From Phymatolithon calcareum (Eukaryota > Rhodophyta > Florideophyceae > Hapalidiales), in the NCBI GenBank assembly GCA_977006965.1, contig OZ345356.1, positions 2,418,001 through 2,482,000 on the forward strand: a DNA stretch of 64,000 nt, given 5' to 3'. A program made the translations under genes and the position numbers. Positions 11,760-21,400 of this stretch are shown here, piece after piece (position 1 is the stretch's first letter; every line of letters begins with the position of its first letter). The notes beneath the pieces are model-generated. The model made no database searches. It was not told where the DNA came from and worked only from the letters and a program-made list of their open reading frames with translations.

Positions 11760-13113
11760 CAACGGAAAACAGTTCACGTCCAAGTTCTTCCAGCATGTCT
11801 GCGCCATTCTCGGCATCGAGAACTTATTCACCACGACATACCATCCCCAGTGCAATGGGCAGACGGAGCGTTTTAATCGGACTATCCTCGCCGCTTTACG
11901 GCACTACGTTGCAGACCATCCCACCGATTGGAATTTGATCTCAGATGCGGTAACATATGCCTACAATACCCAGACGCACCGTGTAACAAAACTCTCGCCA
12001 TTCGAGCTGGTACTTTCAAGGCCTCCTCCACCATTGGGCCTTGAGGCGCGCCCGTCCATGGACCAGCCGGGTGACAGCGAGACGTTCCGCACAAAGTGGA
12101 TTAATTGGCTACGGCATTTGGTGGGAACGGCGTCAACAGAGATGCGAAAGGCACAAGAATTGTCCAAGAGAAATTTTGACGCTCGCATCCGACCGTCCGT
12201 TGACCGCATCCGACCGGGAACTTTCGTTTTTGTTCGCCGGGAATCGGTTAGCACCCCGGATAGAAGGAAGCACAAACTGTCCCCGGTTGCCGACGGCCCG
12301 TACAAAGTAGTTACAGTGCAAGAGGATACCGTTGTCCTAGAAATTCGGCAGCAGCATGAACGGGTTTCTCGAGACCGGGTTGTGACGGCACCTACGCCCG
12401 AAGACCACATTGTGATCAGCCGACCATCAGAAAATTCGCCTGAACATCGGGAAGAGCCAATAAGCGCACGTGATATCGGTCAGAAAGCAGAACAGACAAA
12501 TCCGCCTACCGGAGCGCGGTCGAGGATATCGTCCCCCACTCGGGGATTGGGAGACATACCGGGCGGTGAGGGTGCCATGGCAACCCCGGGAGTCCGCATG
12601 CAGCCAGTACCAACTCCATCGGTCCCTCCTGAATCCGTTCCACGCCGACAGTCCGCCCCGGAGAGTCCCCAGGTCACGCCAGTGGGTTCCGTTCGCAAGT
12701 CTCCGCGTCTTGCGGCGAAGAAAACGCAGCTTGGAGATAGCAAAAAAGGCGCCCCATCTGGGGATATGAGCCGTAAAACCGTCCGTTTCAGCCCGGAGGT
12801 ATCCATGACGCAAGAATCCATTCCCCTCCGTGCTGCCGCCGAACTGCGAGATACCCCCCGTCGGTCGGATGACTCTCCCCGGGAAGGAGACGAGGCTCGC
12901 ATTGTCTTACCACAGGAGCAGGTGATGAAGGATATTATCGGGGATGGAGAGGGGGAAGACGGAAAATGGCTGTTTCGTGTGCGTTGGTATGGCCCAGGAG
13001 TGGATACCACCTGGGAACCGACCTCACATTTACCTCGCAGCAAGATCCTCTCATACTGCAAGCGGCGCCGAAGATCTTTGCCGCCGGACATGGAAGACGC
13101 TCTGGTGGGTTAA
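11743..13113 (+). pseudogene. pol: Pol: integrase C-terminal half with chromodomain
   Basis: The 456-codon frame continues the integrase catalytic core with LSDNGKQF (second Asp) and CNGQTERFNRT (catalytic Glu). A GPY/F-type module follows (VADGPYKVVTV), then a proline/arginine-rich linker of about 150 residues. A chromodomain lies at residues about 390-440 (aromatic-rich WLFRVRWYGPGVDTTWEP). A C-terminal chromodomain is the defining feature of chromoviruses and is known to direct integration toward particular chromatin marks. A stop at 13111-13113 ends Pol. The overlap with the previous frame is only 17 bp. Confidence 0.92.
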
Positions 13114-13247
13114 ACACATAAATCCTATCAGGTACAGCAGAAGGGAAGGCGTCCAAGCAATGGAGTTGTTTATTTTCGCAGTAAGCGATTCGAAGGCTCA
13201 CAACGAGATATTATCGGATTTCGTTGTTCCCGGCGTCGGGAAGGGAC

Positions 13248-14528
13248 TTACTGGCTAAGCACCCAATCTCGGAACGCGGCGGCGTCCGACTCAGTGCGCT
13301 CTACTTGGCGTACTGGCGATGCCCGCGTCGGATTACGCTGTCGCAGCTGCTCCAACGTCAAGATTTCGCATTCGAAGGGATCGTAGTACACGAAATCTCC
13401 GTTGAGGGCGTATTCGGTGCGCCCGCCGGAATAATCCCGGGAAGACAGGCGACCCGGACGGAGGGACTGTGTCAACGGAACTGATTCCCAATCATGGGAC
13501 GAAATTTTCCAGAGCAGACGACGGAACTCTGCGACGTTTTCATGTCCGTTCAGCATGTCGCCAAGGTCCAGGCGGTTGATGGCTGCTATTAGATTGTCGG
13601 GCAACTTCCACAGCCTCCACCGATCGTACGTCTCCCAAAGCAGCCAGGGGGAGACATTGGCTGCGAACTCCGTAACAACGACAGGCCAGAACGCCGACGC
13701 CGGGAAACTGTCTATGATCATGGCAGAGCGGTAGGCAAAAACCGGACCGAGCAACGCGTAAACAGCGTGGGGTACGTCTATGAAGCTCCACCATACCGGA
13801 ATAGGGACAAACCTACCCCCGAATTGGTCGTGCTCGAGATGCCCGACTTCAAGACAATGCCTCGGGATGAAATGACCGGTTTTACTGCGCCACTTGCGCT
13901 CGTCCCGTCCTCGGGTATCATATAGTCCATCTGGATCAGCACTCTTCGTCATATCCCGAAAGCCGGGAGGAAGGGGCTGTTGCTCTAGAAACAAAACCGA
14001 GTTGCTCGTGAAGGGCACCCCGTCCCAATCCTCCCCGAGTGCGAACCAATTGGTGGGCGAAAACCGAGCGAGGCGCTCGCAGTATGGGTACTCAACATCC
14101 TCGCGTACTGCCCAGTTGTCAAATGGTGGAGTCGCTCTGGGCACCAGACGCTGGTGCTGGGACGCCATGATGCGCCCTCCCACGGCTTTCACGTACTTTG
14201 TGCGCTCCCGCGTCAACTGTGCCTGGGTCGCGGATGGACGACTGAGTTTCAGACATTCACGGGGGACCGCCACGCGGGCTCTCCAGTCCCAGCTTTCAGT
14301 TGAGGTAATGTGAGTGCCGCACGGCAGATAACCACTGTCATTCACGTACGTTGACATAAGGCGCAAGTTACCCAAACTGTGCGGCAGAAACCAGGGCGCG
14401 CGGCGGTACAGCTTAGGTGATGCGATCGGCGTTGTCCTGCTCAGTTCGGCCCATGTCGCCCACCCTTCGGGGGGTTCGCGACTGTCGTTTGCTGACCGGC
14501 CAGGAAAAAGCCCGGGGTTTTCGTCCAT
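13248..14528 (-). CDS. Uncharacterised 426-aa antisense ORF inside the retrotransposon
   Basis: An uninterrupted frame starts with a genuine ATG (14526-14528) and lies between the end of pol and the 3' LTR on the opposite strand. The product is rich in Trp, Pro and Arg. It has a hydrophobic stretch around residues 230-275 (VPHAVYALLGPVFAYRS, FWPVVVTEFAANVSPWLL) and an acidic C-terminal region. I recognise no domain. Antisense ORFs in this position are known from some plant Ty3/Gypsy families (for example the Retand/RIRE2 group and Ogre-like elements); similarity to those is not claimed. It is intact while gag-pol has at least four frame breaks. It could be a captured host gene, an element-encoded accessory gene or, less likely at this length, a chance frame. 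Confidence 0.6.
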   Translation of the reverse strand: MDENPGLFPGRSANDSREPPEGWATWAELSRTTPIASPKLYRRAPWFLPHSLGNLRLMSTYVNDSGYLPCGTHITSTESWDWRARVAVPRECLKLSRPSATQAQLTRERTKYVKAVGGRIMASQHQRLVPRATPPFDNWAVREDVEYPYCERLARFSPTNWFALGEDWDGVPFTSNSVLFLEQQPLPPGFRDMTKSADPDGLYDTRGRDERKWRSKTGHFIPRHCLEVGHLEHDQFGGRFVPIPVWWSFIDVPHAVYALLGPVFAYRSAMIIDSFPASAFWPVVVTEFAANVSPWLLWETYDRWRLWKLPDNLIAAINRLDLGDMLNGHENVAEFRRLLWKISSHDWESVPLTQSLRPGRLSSRDYSGGRTEYALNGDFVYYDPFECEILTLEQLRQRNPTRASPVRQVERTESDAAAFRDWVLSQ

Positions 14529-14876
14529 CCCGGTCCCCGCGCACGGCAGAAAAATTGTTCAGGATCAAGTGTGAGGGTCGCCCCGAGTTCGCGAAGAGGG
14601 AAAATGTGCCAGAAATCTCTGCACGTTTACCGCCGGCATCAAAGGTGGACGGGGGACATTGTGAAAAAGGTTTCACGCGCTATTTTCCAGTTTTTTGGGC
14701 TGGTTTAAGGAGTTCTCCCGCGGCGCGTGGCCGAATTTTCACTTCCCGTAAACGGGCTTGAAATTGAGGATTGGCTACGATCCGTGGTCGCGCAAGGGCT
14801 ATCGTTCCGACCCCGGAAGCAAAATATGGACCTCATAATTCCTCAGATAATATGCGGCTCACCGTGCTCGCCCTTT
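14529..14876. other. Non-coding spacer between antisense ORF and polypurine tract
   Basis: About 350 bp with no supported gene. It would hold any promoter for the antisense ORF, but I see no convincing TATA or initiator. Confidence 0.4.
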
Positions 14877-14889
14877 GAGGAGGGGGCAG
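14877..14889 (+). other. Polypurine tract
   Basis: GAGGAGGGGGCAG lies directly before the 3' LTR, where the plus-strand primer of an LTR retrotransposon is expected. One C interrupts the purine run. Confidence 0.75.
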
Positions 14890-15301
14890 TATGGTGCAAT
14901 GCTCCGTGATCTACTTGCCCGCTATTTTTCCATTTTTGTAAGCAGTCTACTGTATGCCACTGTTCTTATAGTCGTAGTGAATATCGGTGGAGAGGAAGGA
15001 CCAAGAAGGTTTTCGGGCTTTGCGATTCCGGTTCCGACGTTGCCTGATCCCGAGTCCGGGTCAGTTCGTCGCCATTACCGTTACGCAACCCAAACCGACC
15101 GATAAAACCCGTACTTTTTGCTTTTACTTGTTCCTCTTCCTTTTCTATTGCTCTCTCCCTTCTACTTCCCTCCGTTGTGCGCGCGTGCGGTCCTACAAGC
15201 CGCAACTACAACGCGAGTCCGACGTTGCTCTGTCGTGCTACCGCGGAAAGGGAGTCCCTAACACTCCGATCGGCAAGCCCTCCCTAGGGCTTTGCACGAC
15301 A
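14890..15301 (+). repeat. 3' LTR of the chromovirus
   Basis: 412 bp, same length as the 5' LTR with no indels seen, and about 19 substitutions by eye. It ends GCACGACA and is followed by GCGGG, the right half of the imperfect target duplication. Confidence 0.92.
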
Positions 15302-16130
15302 GCGGGGCTGTGTGTTCTCATTTATTGTTTGGCGCGCTTAGAATCCAGGTGTGGTCCTGCGTACAAAAACGAATTTAGTTGCAGTTGTCTTTTTTTCGCG
15401 CGGCGACGGGGAATGGGACGACACGAATGATTTGATCTGGTGCTGTCCTGACGTCCTGAACCATTGAAGTAGCACGTAGCGTATAAACCGGCGCTCTTAC
15501 ATCACGGACGACCGCTCCGAGGGTGCGCGGCGCGAGAGCATGAGAAAATGCACGCCATTTTTCGTCCCAGGACAGCATAACAGAACATGTTTTCTATCAT
15601 CATTCGGGGCGTGGAAAAGGCAAAACTACCGCGCGGCGGACGTTGAAAAACCTCTTCAAACTTGACTCCGACATCTCAACTCACTCAAGCTACTGCTGTA
15701 GAGAGAAGCAGCTTCGTCAATACAGTTTGCGGGATGAGGAGCAGGAAAGACCAGCGCAGCAAAGTGAGTGACAAGCATGGAGACAGGAGATGGTTTACAC
15801 AACTCTTCCTTTCCGCCTGTGGAAGCGGAAGAACCGCGACTGCAATCGAGCCTCTTGCCGGAGCGGCCGATGCCTACCATGGTACACAAGATGGCGCAAA
15901 AGGACTAGGGCCGGCGGTGTTGATGCGAGTGCAGTTTCTCTCTTGACAATGAGACCGGGCCAAGCACAGCGGTTTCCGGAACAAGTTGCTCTCGGGCCAG
16001 GACCTGCAGATCAACAATTGATGAGATCTTGAGATTGATGTCACGTTCGGAACCGATCTCAACAGCACGACCTTTCAGTTTCAACCTCTGCACTTGCTTC
16101 GTTTCGGGAACCCATGGTTTCAGCATACTA
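15302..16130. repeat. Module block D, 3' flank of RPL10 (copies at 31215-32030 and 39400-39990)
   Basis: This is the continuation of the sequence interrupted by the retrotransposon at 5765. Its start (GGGGCTGTGTG...GGCGCGCTTAGAATCCAGG) continues directly after the RPL10 3' flank in the other two units. The 15660-16100 part matches 31570-32020 closely, and a shorter diverged form lies at 39780-39990. On the - strand, a short frame (EIxSERxINLKISS region) is conserved between 15905-16080 and 31850-32020, but it is open only over short stretches. No function is recognised. Confidence 0.7.
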
Positions 16131-17500
16131 TTACTTTCTCGCCCTAGCGGTAGCAAAGAAGTATTTTGATTTTCCATTATATCGCGCTTGCAACAATAGG
16201 GTCCGGAACTGAACCCCACCGCGTCACATGGGAGGAAAACATGGGCCGTGAGACTCGACACATCAGCAACTGTTACCCATGCACCGTCAATCACTTCTGC
16301 TTCCACAGCCGTGTGGGAATCATCTCCCACGAATTTCGGTGGTTCCGGAAACGCGGGACATGGTGATCAATAAGGCATGTGAATGAGGCGTCCGGAACAG
16401 CACCAAGCTTGCGGACGGCTTGTGTCGGAAAATATGGCTGTGCCATTGCACGGTAGAATTGAGTATGCATTTTACAGCTAATCGAGCGTCGAAGAGGCGA
16501 TGCGAACGATTCATGCGTTTTATTATGGAGGGCAGCATTCACAAGTCGAGAATTCGGAGCGGGGATCAGATTTCCCGCAGATACGGAAATACAATACATT
16601 GGAATCAGGTGTCTGCATCTCACGAACGTTCAGCGCATATGATACGGAGTGAATCCTGTGTATTGAAGAGCTAAAATGTAATGACAGAAGAACAAAAATG
16701 TTCAGAACGGCGTAAGTCAATTGGTGTAAAGACTTAAAAATATTTAAACTTTCTTGGACTTCTGCCCATCCGTAGCCCTCACGACGAAATGAATATATGA
16801 TAATCGGGAAAGAGGAAGAAAACCTCTTTCGCGAGACGCCGCCTGGGCGGCTGTCCGAAATCTGAGAGCAAAAACAAAAACATGGTCGACTTTCTTTGCG
16901 GTGGGAGACAAATCGAGGCCCAAGCGCTCCCCGTTTTATTTCGCTTCAGCATGATTGAGAAGTAGGATTTAAACTCTAACGGATATGACTTGTTTTCTTT
17001 GCCTAGATTCGCTTCGTAATCCAAATTTCGCGTTGGCGCGGCCCGTCTACCGAGCAGTGGCGAAGTCTTGTTTGGAGCAAACGGCGAAAAGTACTGGAAA
17101 GTTTCAGGCACTATCAATGTCGCAGCTCGCCCGAGGTTCCGCTGCTCACGTGGCGACTTGCCATCACACTCAACGTCGCAGCGCGACACATGCACCCTTC
17201 TCCGCACAACACTCATTTTCCGCCTAGCATCACATTACCGCGTTTATGTCCCCGCAGAGCAGAGCCGGCGGTCTGGTGCGGCTTTCCGCGGGAGTCTCCG
17301 CAGTATTTCTCGTAACTTTCTTTGCAGTCGTGGTTCTGCTCAGGACGACTGCGCCGTTCCGGCTACACGCAACCTCACCGTAGCTGGAACCATTGAACGT
17401 CGGCGTGCGCGAATTATTTGAGGCGGACGGCAACCCGGAGGTGGCAGATGTGGTGCCACGAAAAAGTGCAATCATATCTGATTACACTTCCTCTTACCTC
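16131..17500. repeat. Diverged copy of the block A/C region
   Basis: Scattered matches to 1440-2100, 4190-5000 and 29990-30700 occur in the same order (for example CGTCAATCACTTC at about 16287, the GAATTTCGGTGGTTCCG region and GCAGAGCAGAGC at about 17250). Sequence after about 17300 diverges. No RPL10 fragment or intact gene is seen. Confidence 0.55.
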
Positions 17501-17554
17501 CTACGTTAGTTTATTTTCCTCTACAGTACTATTGCGGATAAGAAACCTGGTACC

Positions 17555-18339
17555 TGTAAGCAAGGCCGTCGCGGGTGTCATACGTGTCAGTCGAGCGGGT
17601 AACGGTCAATCTAATCGTGGAACTGTTGGAATTGCTCTCGTATGGACTTCGGTTGCGAACCGTGATTCCCCGCGCTTGCTATCTCGACAATTTACTCGTG
17701 GCGCCCATGCGAGTGCCATACGCGAGGCGGCGTGTGGACGGCCGTGGGGATGCGGGAATGACGGCTTGGGATGCGCAGGGCGGACTGACACAGTGAATTG
17801 GGCGCGTCGGTCTGAATCTTGCAAGAGGTGGCGCTAGCGCTCACGGCAGTGGCGCGATGGCGACGTGAGTTTCACGGCCGTGTACGAGAGTATTTAATGG
17901 GCGGCGCGCGTGTCGACCGCGTGCGCCAGTGGCCCTGAATTGAGTGCCGGAAGGGGATTTCCGGTTGGCGTTTCCGTTGCGCACGGGATGTTTTGAGCAC
18001 ATGTTTGTCGCTCTGGTGCGGTCGCTGTGCGCTCACGCGACCGCTACCATACCCTGAAAGATGCCGGGACAATTTCCCGCGTGTCGTGGGTGTGGAAGGT
18101 ATTTAAGCGCGGACCATGGACGGGCGAGAACAAGGAGGAAGGAACCTGGGGGGGGGGGTGTTGGTTCTACAGCTGTGTTATCGATCTGTGTTGGTCGGTT
18201 GGTGTTGCTCTGTTTAATCGAGCTGTCTGCTCGATTTGGCGAACGAGGTTGAAGTGAAGTAAAGTAGCGGCTGGTGTCCGCTGTGGAGCTGCTGCTCCTG
18301 TTTCTGTTGCTATCAAGCGCTCGCGTTGTATACGCGACA
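17555..18339 (+). repeat. Candidate solo LTR (partial relative at 55060-55480)
   Basis: The segment starts TGTAAGCAAGG and ends TACGCGACA, with flanks GTACC and GTACA (4 of 5 bases identical). It has a TATA-like TATTTAAGCGCGG at about 18098, as expected for a U3 promoter, and contains a run of nine G at about 18150. The right half (about 18040-18339) resembles 55190-55465, including the TATTTAA box and the terminal GTTGTATACGCGAC. It is absent from the equivalent position of unit II. There is no internal region, so a solo LTR is inferred. Confidence 0.45.
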
Positions 18340-18359
18340 GTACAGTATTTACATTGGTG

Positions 18360-18492
18360 CGCCTCAGAACCGCCCAACAGTTTTGACAATTCCTCACACT
18401 CTTACGTGCTGCAGAGACTCAACTCAACTAGTGCTTTCTACAGTAGCACTGTACCACTCGTTTCATAGATAGTTGAAAAATGACCTGACTGT
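18360..18492 (-). other. 3' flank of STAND1 (shared with units and block B)
   Basis: Sequence immediately downstream of the STAND1 stop, similar to 3520-3640, 27960-28090 and 32660-32768. It probably contains the 3' UTR. No clear AATAAA on the - strand was identified. Confidence 0.4.
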
Positions 18493-21400
18493 TTACTTTC
18501 GAAACATGTAATGCAGAATTGCGGGGGCGTTCCGCAGAGGATCATAGCATGCTACAATAACACGCTGTGGACTGCCGGTTTCGGTGCTTGTCAACCCTGC
18601 GGCAATGGAACCTACCCGATAGTTCAGGAAGTCCGAAATATTGATTCTTGTTTCCTCATTCGCCGTTCTCTCGACAAGAACAATACCATCGTCTTCAATA
18701 CCATCGTCTTCAATACCATCGTCTTCAATACCATCGTCTTCAATACCATCGTTTTCTCTCGACGCTTCCCAGATACTACCAGAATCCAAGAACAGCTTGA
18801 CATCTACCCGTTTTTGCAAAGCGCATGGACGCAACCGGTGAATATCGATAGAATGTGGAGTCGCCAGTTCTTCGATGAGCTCGTCAGTAGATTCGCTTTT
18901 CACCTCAAGAGACTTGATAAGCTGGCCGTCTTCCACAGCAATCAAATGACCAATTTCTCCGTTGCCAAGGTGACAAATCAACACAATGCAATACTTTCCA
19001 TCCTGCGACACGAACAACTCTGGGGAAAGCGAATAAAGTCGAAAAGGAATAACATTCAGTGCTTGTCCACCCTCATCAGCCTTCCAAATCCTCACCTCAC
19101 CCTTCCAGTCGGAGGACACAATGCGTCGATTGCCTGAACATCTCACTTTGGACACTGCGTTTGAATGACCATACAGTACGAATCGCAAGTTTTGTGAAAT
19201 TAAGTCCCACACTCGAATCGACCCGTCCCAACTGCCTGACACTGCAATGCCTTCATCATCGCTAACGTCAATGCAGTCGACACCACCAGAGTGCTTAGTC
19301 TCATCACTACTCAAACAACGATAGAAAGCCCCACTGCTTGCATTCCACATAGACAACATGCCACTCTTATGCCCTGCGAGCACCAATTCTCGCTTCCCGG
19401 CAACAGCGACACTCCAAACATAATCTCCACGATTTTCTGCAACAAAAACCCCTCCCCTGTTGGCATCAAACGCCCCCGTCATGCCCCCACCACCTCTTTG
19501 TGCATTTAAAACACACATAGAGCCATCCTTACAGCCTGCAACGATTCTCTGTTCCCCAATTCTTGACAACCATGCGCAAATCGATACAACTTCCCAAGAC
19601 AGTGCATAAGTTGTGATGAGGCTCAAATCTTTGGCGCAATACTCCAAAACAGAACGACCCACTCCAACAAGCAGACGAGCACCTGAAACCGCTCCATTTG
19701 CACTAGGGGGATCTTCAAGAACACAAACAAATCTTTGTACCATATCAGCCGGCATTCCGATGTCTCCTCGACGACTCCCCGATGCAATATCCCATACTTC
19801 AACGGCTCCAGTTCTTAATCCGACGAGCAGCGATGAGGTGTTCTGCGAGAGAGCGATGGAGGAAATGTCGGCTCCAGCAGCAACGCTCGTGGTAGGCTTC
19901 AAGTTTGAAGCACCATCTCCTTCTGTACTCTTCCAGAAAAAGAGCTCATTGTCGACGGCGGCCACAACAAAATCTCCTGACGGGGAAATCGCCACCAGTG
20001 TCCCGTCATCTAAGCGACGAACAACAAAATCTCCTGACGGGGAAATCGCCACCAGTGTCCCGTCATCTCTGCGACGAGGTAGAGAGCACCTCCAAATCTC
20101 CGTGAACAAGAGAGAGTCATCTCCTTCACGCTTCCAGAACGAAACTCCCCCTTCATAGTGGCGAATGGCAACCCTATGGCCACTCTTAGACACCGATAGA
20201 GAAGTGATATCACCTCCAGCAGAAAACTCATACTTATCAGAAACAGATAGTTTCCCATCATCCTCTTTTGTGACTTTCGTCACAAATACCGTTGACCGGC
20301 GTGAAAAAAACACATCATACGACCCTTCATGGTCGCAATCAACCACGGCAATACAGCCCATATCACCAGTTGAATGTAAATTCACGTCAAGCGCAAGTTT
20401 CGCCGAATGAATATCGTTGATTCGGAAACCACCCATGATTCCATACACAATATGCGCTCCATCCCCAAGGTGTGCAATATGAGAACCATAATTCGGGTAC
20501 TCGAGAAAAGAAATATCAGACAGTACGCGAGAGTCATTCGACAGACGCGGAAAACACCCACTCCGTGCCAACAACCAACTTACACGCGCGTTTTCTTCCG
20601 TACTCCTCGTCAACTTCTCAAAAAGTCCATCTTCAAACTCTGAATAACGTCCATTCAGCTTTTCCTCCTGAAGTCGTCCCACAATGTGCCATGCCAAACC
20701 ACCTTCCCTCCCAGAATAGACATTCTCTGGGGCTCGCTGAGCAAGTCGCTTCAACAAATTGAGAGCAGACATGCACGATTGCTCATTCTCACCACCACCA
20801 AAGAAACCTGACTGGGCCGTCACGAAATCGGACACAACTCCCTCTCGACCATATCTCGCACCACGACCACGCAACCACCGAAAATCAGTCAATAGCCGCA
20901 CCATCTCCTTACCTGCTTGAGTCTGATAAACTGAGCTCGCTCTCAACAGATGATTGAACAAGTTTTGCCCAAGATGCTGACTTACAGTCCTCGCAGGCGC
21001 ACTGGGAAGTATATCTTCACCACGACGCTCCTCTGACGAAAAGCACACTGAAGCCCAATCTACCTCACTGTCTCTCGCCTCATTGCTGCTCGTCCCGAAG
21101 GTGGACTCGCATCGTGAGAGGAGAAGGAGATGACCGTTAACGGAAGCACGGGAGCTATCGTCTTTGACGGGGAACGCACACGACGTTTCGGCGCAATACG
21201 CGTACTGCAAATCATGCACACTGAACACTGCCTCGTCATTAGAGTTCCCATGTCGCTCGATCCGCCCCAACCCCAAGTTTACAAACATTTCCGCAACCTC
21301 TCCCGCTTCGTCGGCTGACTTCAGATGCCACAGATGGCATAGTACTTCGAATGTAAACTGAGGCACGGACTTGTCCATTGCCGCTAGAGCAGCGTATCGC

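Larger units (their letters stand above)
5766..15301 (+). mobile_element. Ty3/Gypsy chromovirus-type LTR retrotransposon, decayed, with antisense ORF
   Basis: Two 412-bp direct LTRs bound gag, protease, reverse transcriptase, RNase H, integrase and a C-terminal chromodomain, in the order typical of Ty3/Gypsy chromoviruses. A 426-codon antisense ORF lies between pol and the 3' LTR. About 19 mismatches between the LTRs by eye (roughly 95% identity) suggest a moderately old insertion. Flanks CCGGG (5761-5765) and GCGGG (15302-15306) are a plausible 5-bp target duplication with one mismatch. Paralogous empty sites near 31215-31225 and 39405-39415 confirm that it split a continuous block. No canonical tRNA-iMet primer-binding site follows the 5' LTR. 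Confidence 0.95.

Noticed and set aside
12480-13091. 203-codon - strand ORF under the integrase-chromodomain region
   Set aside because: Antisense of a clearly coding frame, proline/serine-rich shadow; unlike 13248-14528 it overlaps a known gene entirely.
18682-18756. Short direct repeats resembling a CRISPR-like array
   Set aside because: Units are 15 bp with no spacers, multiple of three and in frame in STAND1; it is a coding minisatellite.
18511-19137. 208-codon + strand ORF opposite the STAND1 3' end
   Set aside because: Antisense shadow of the STAND1 coding frame; composition mirrors the WD40 codons and it has no motif.
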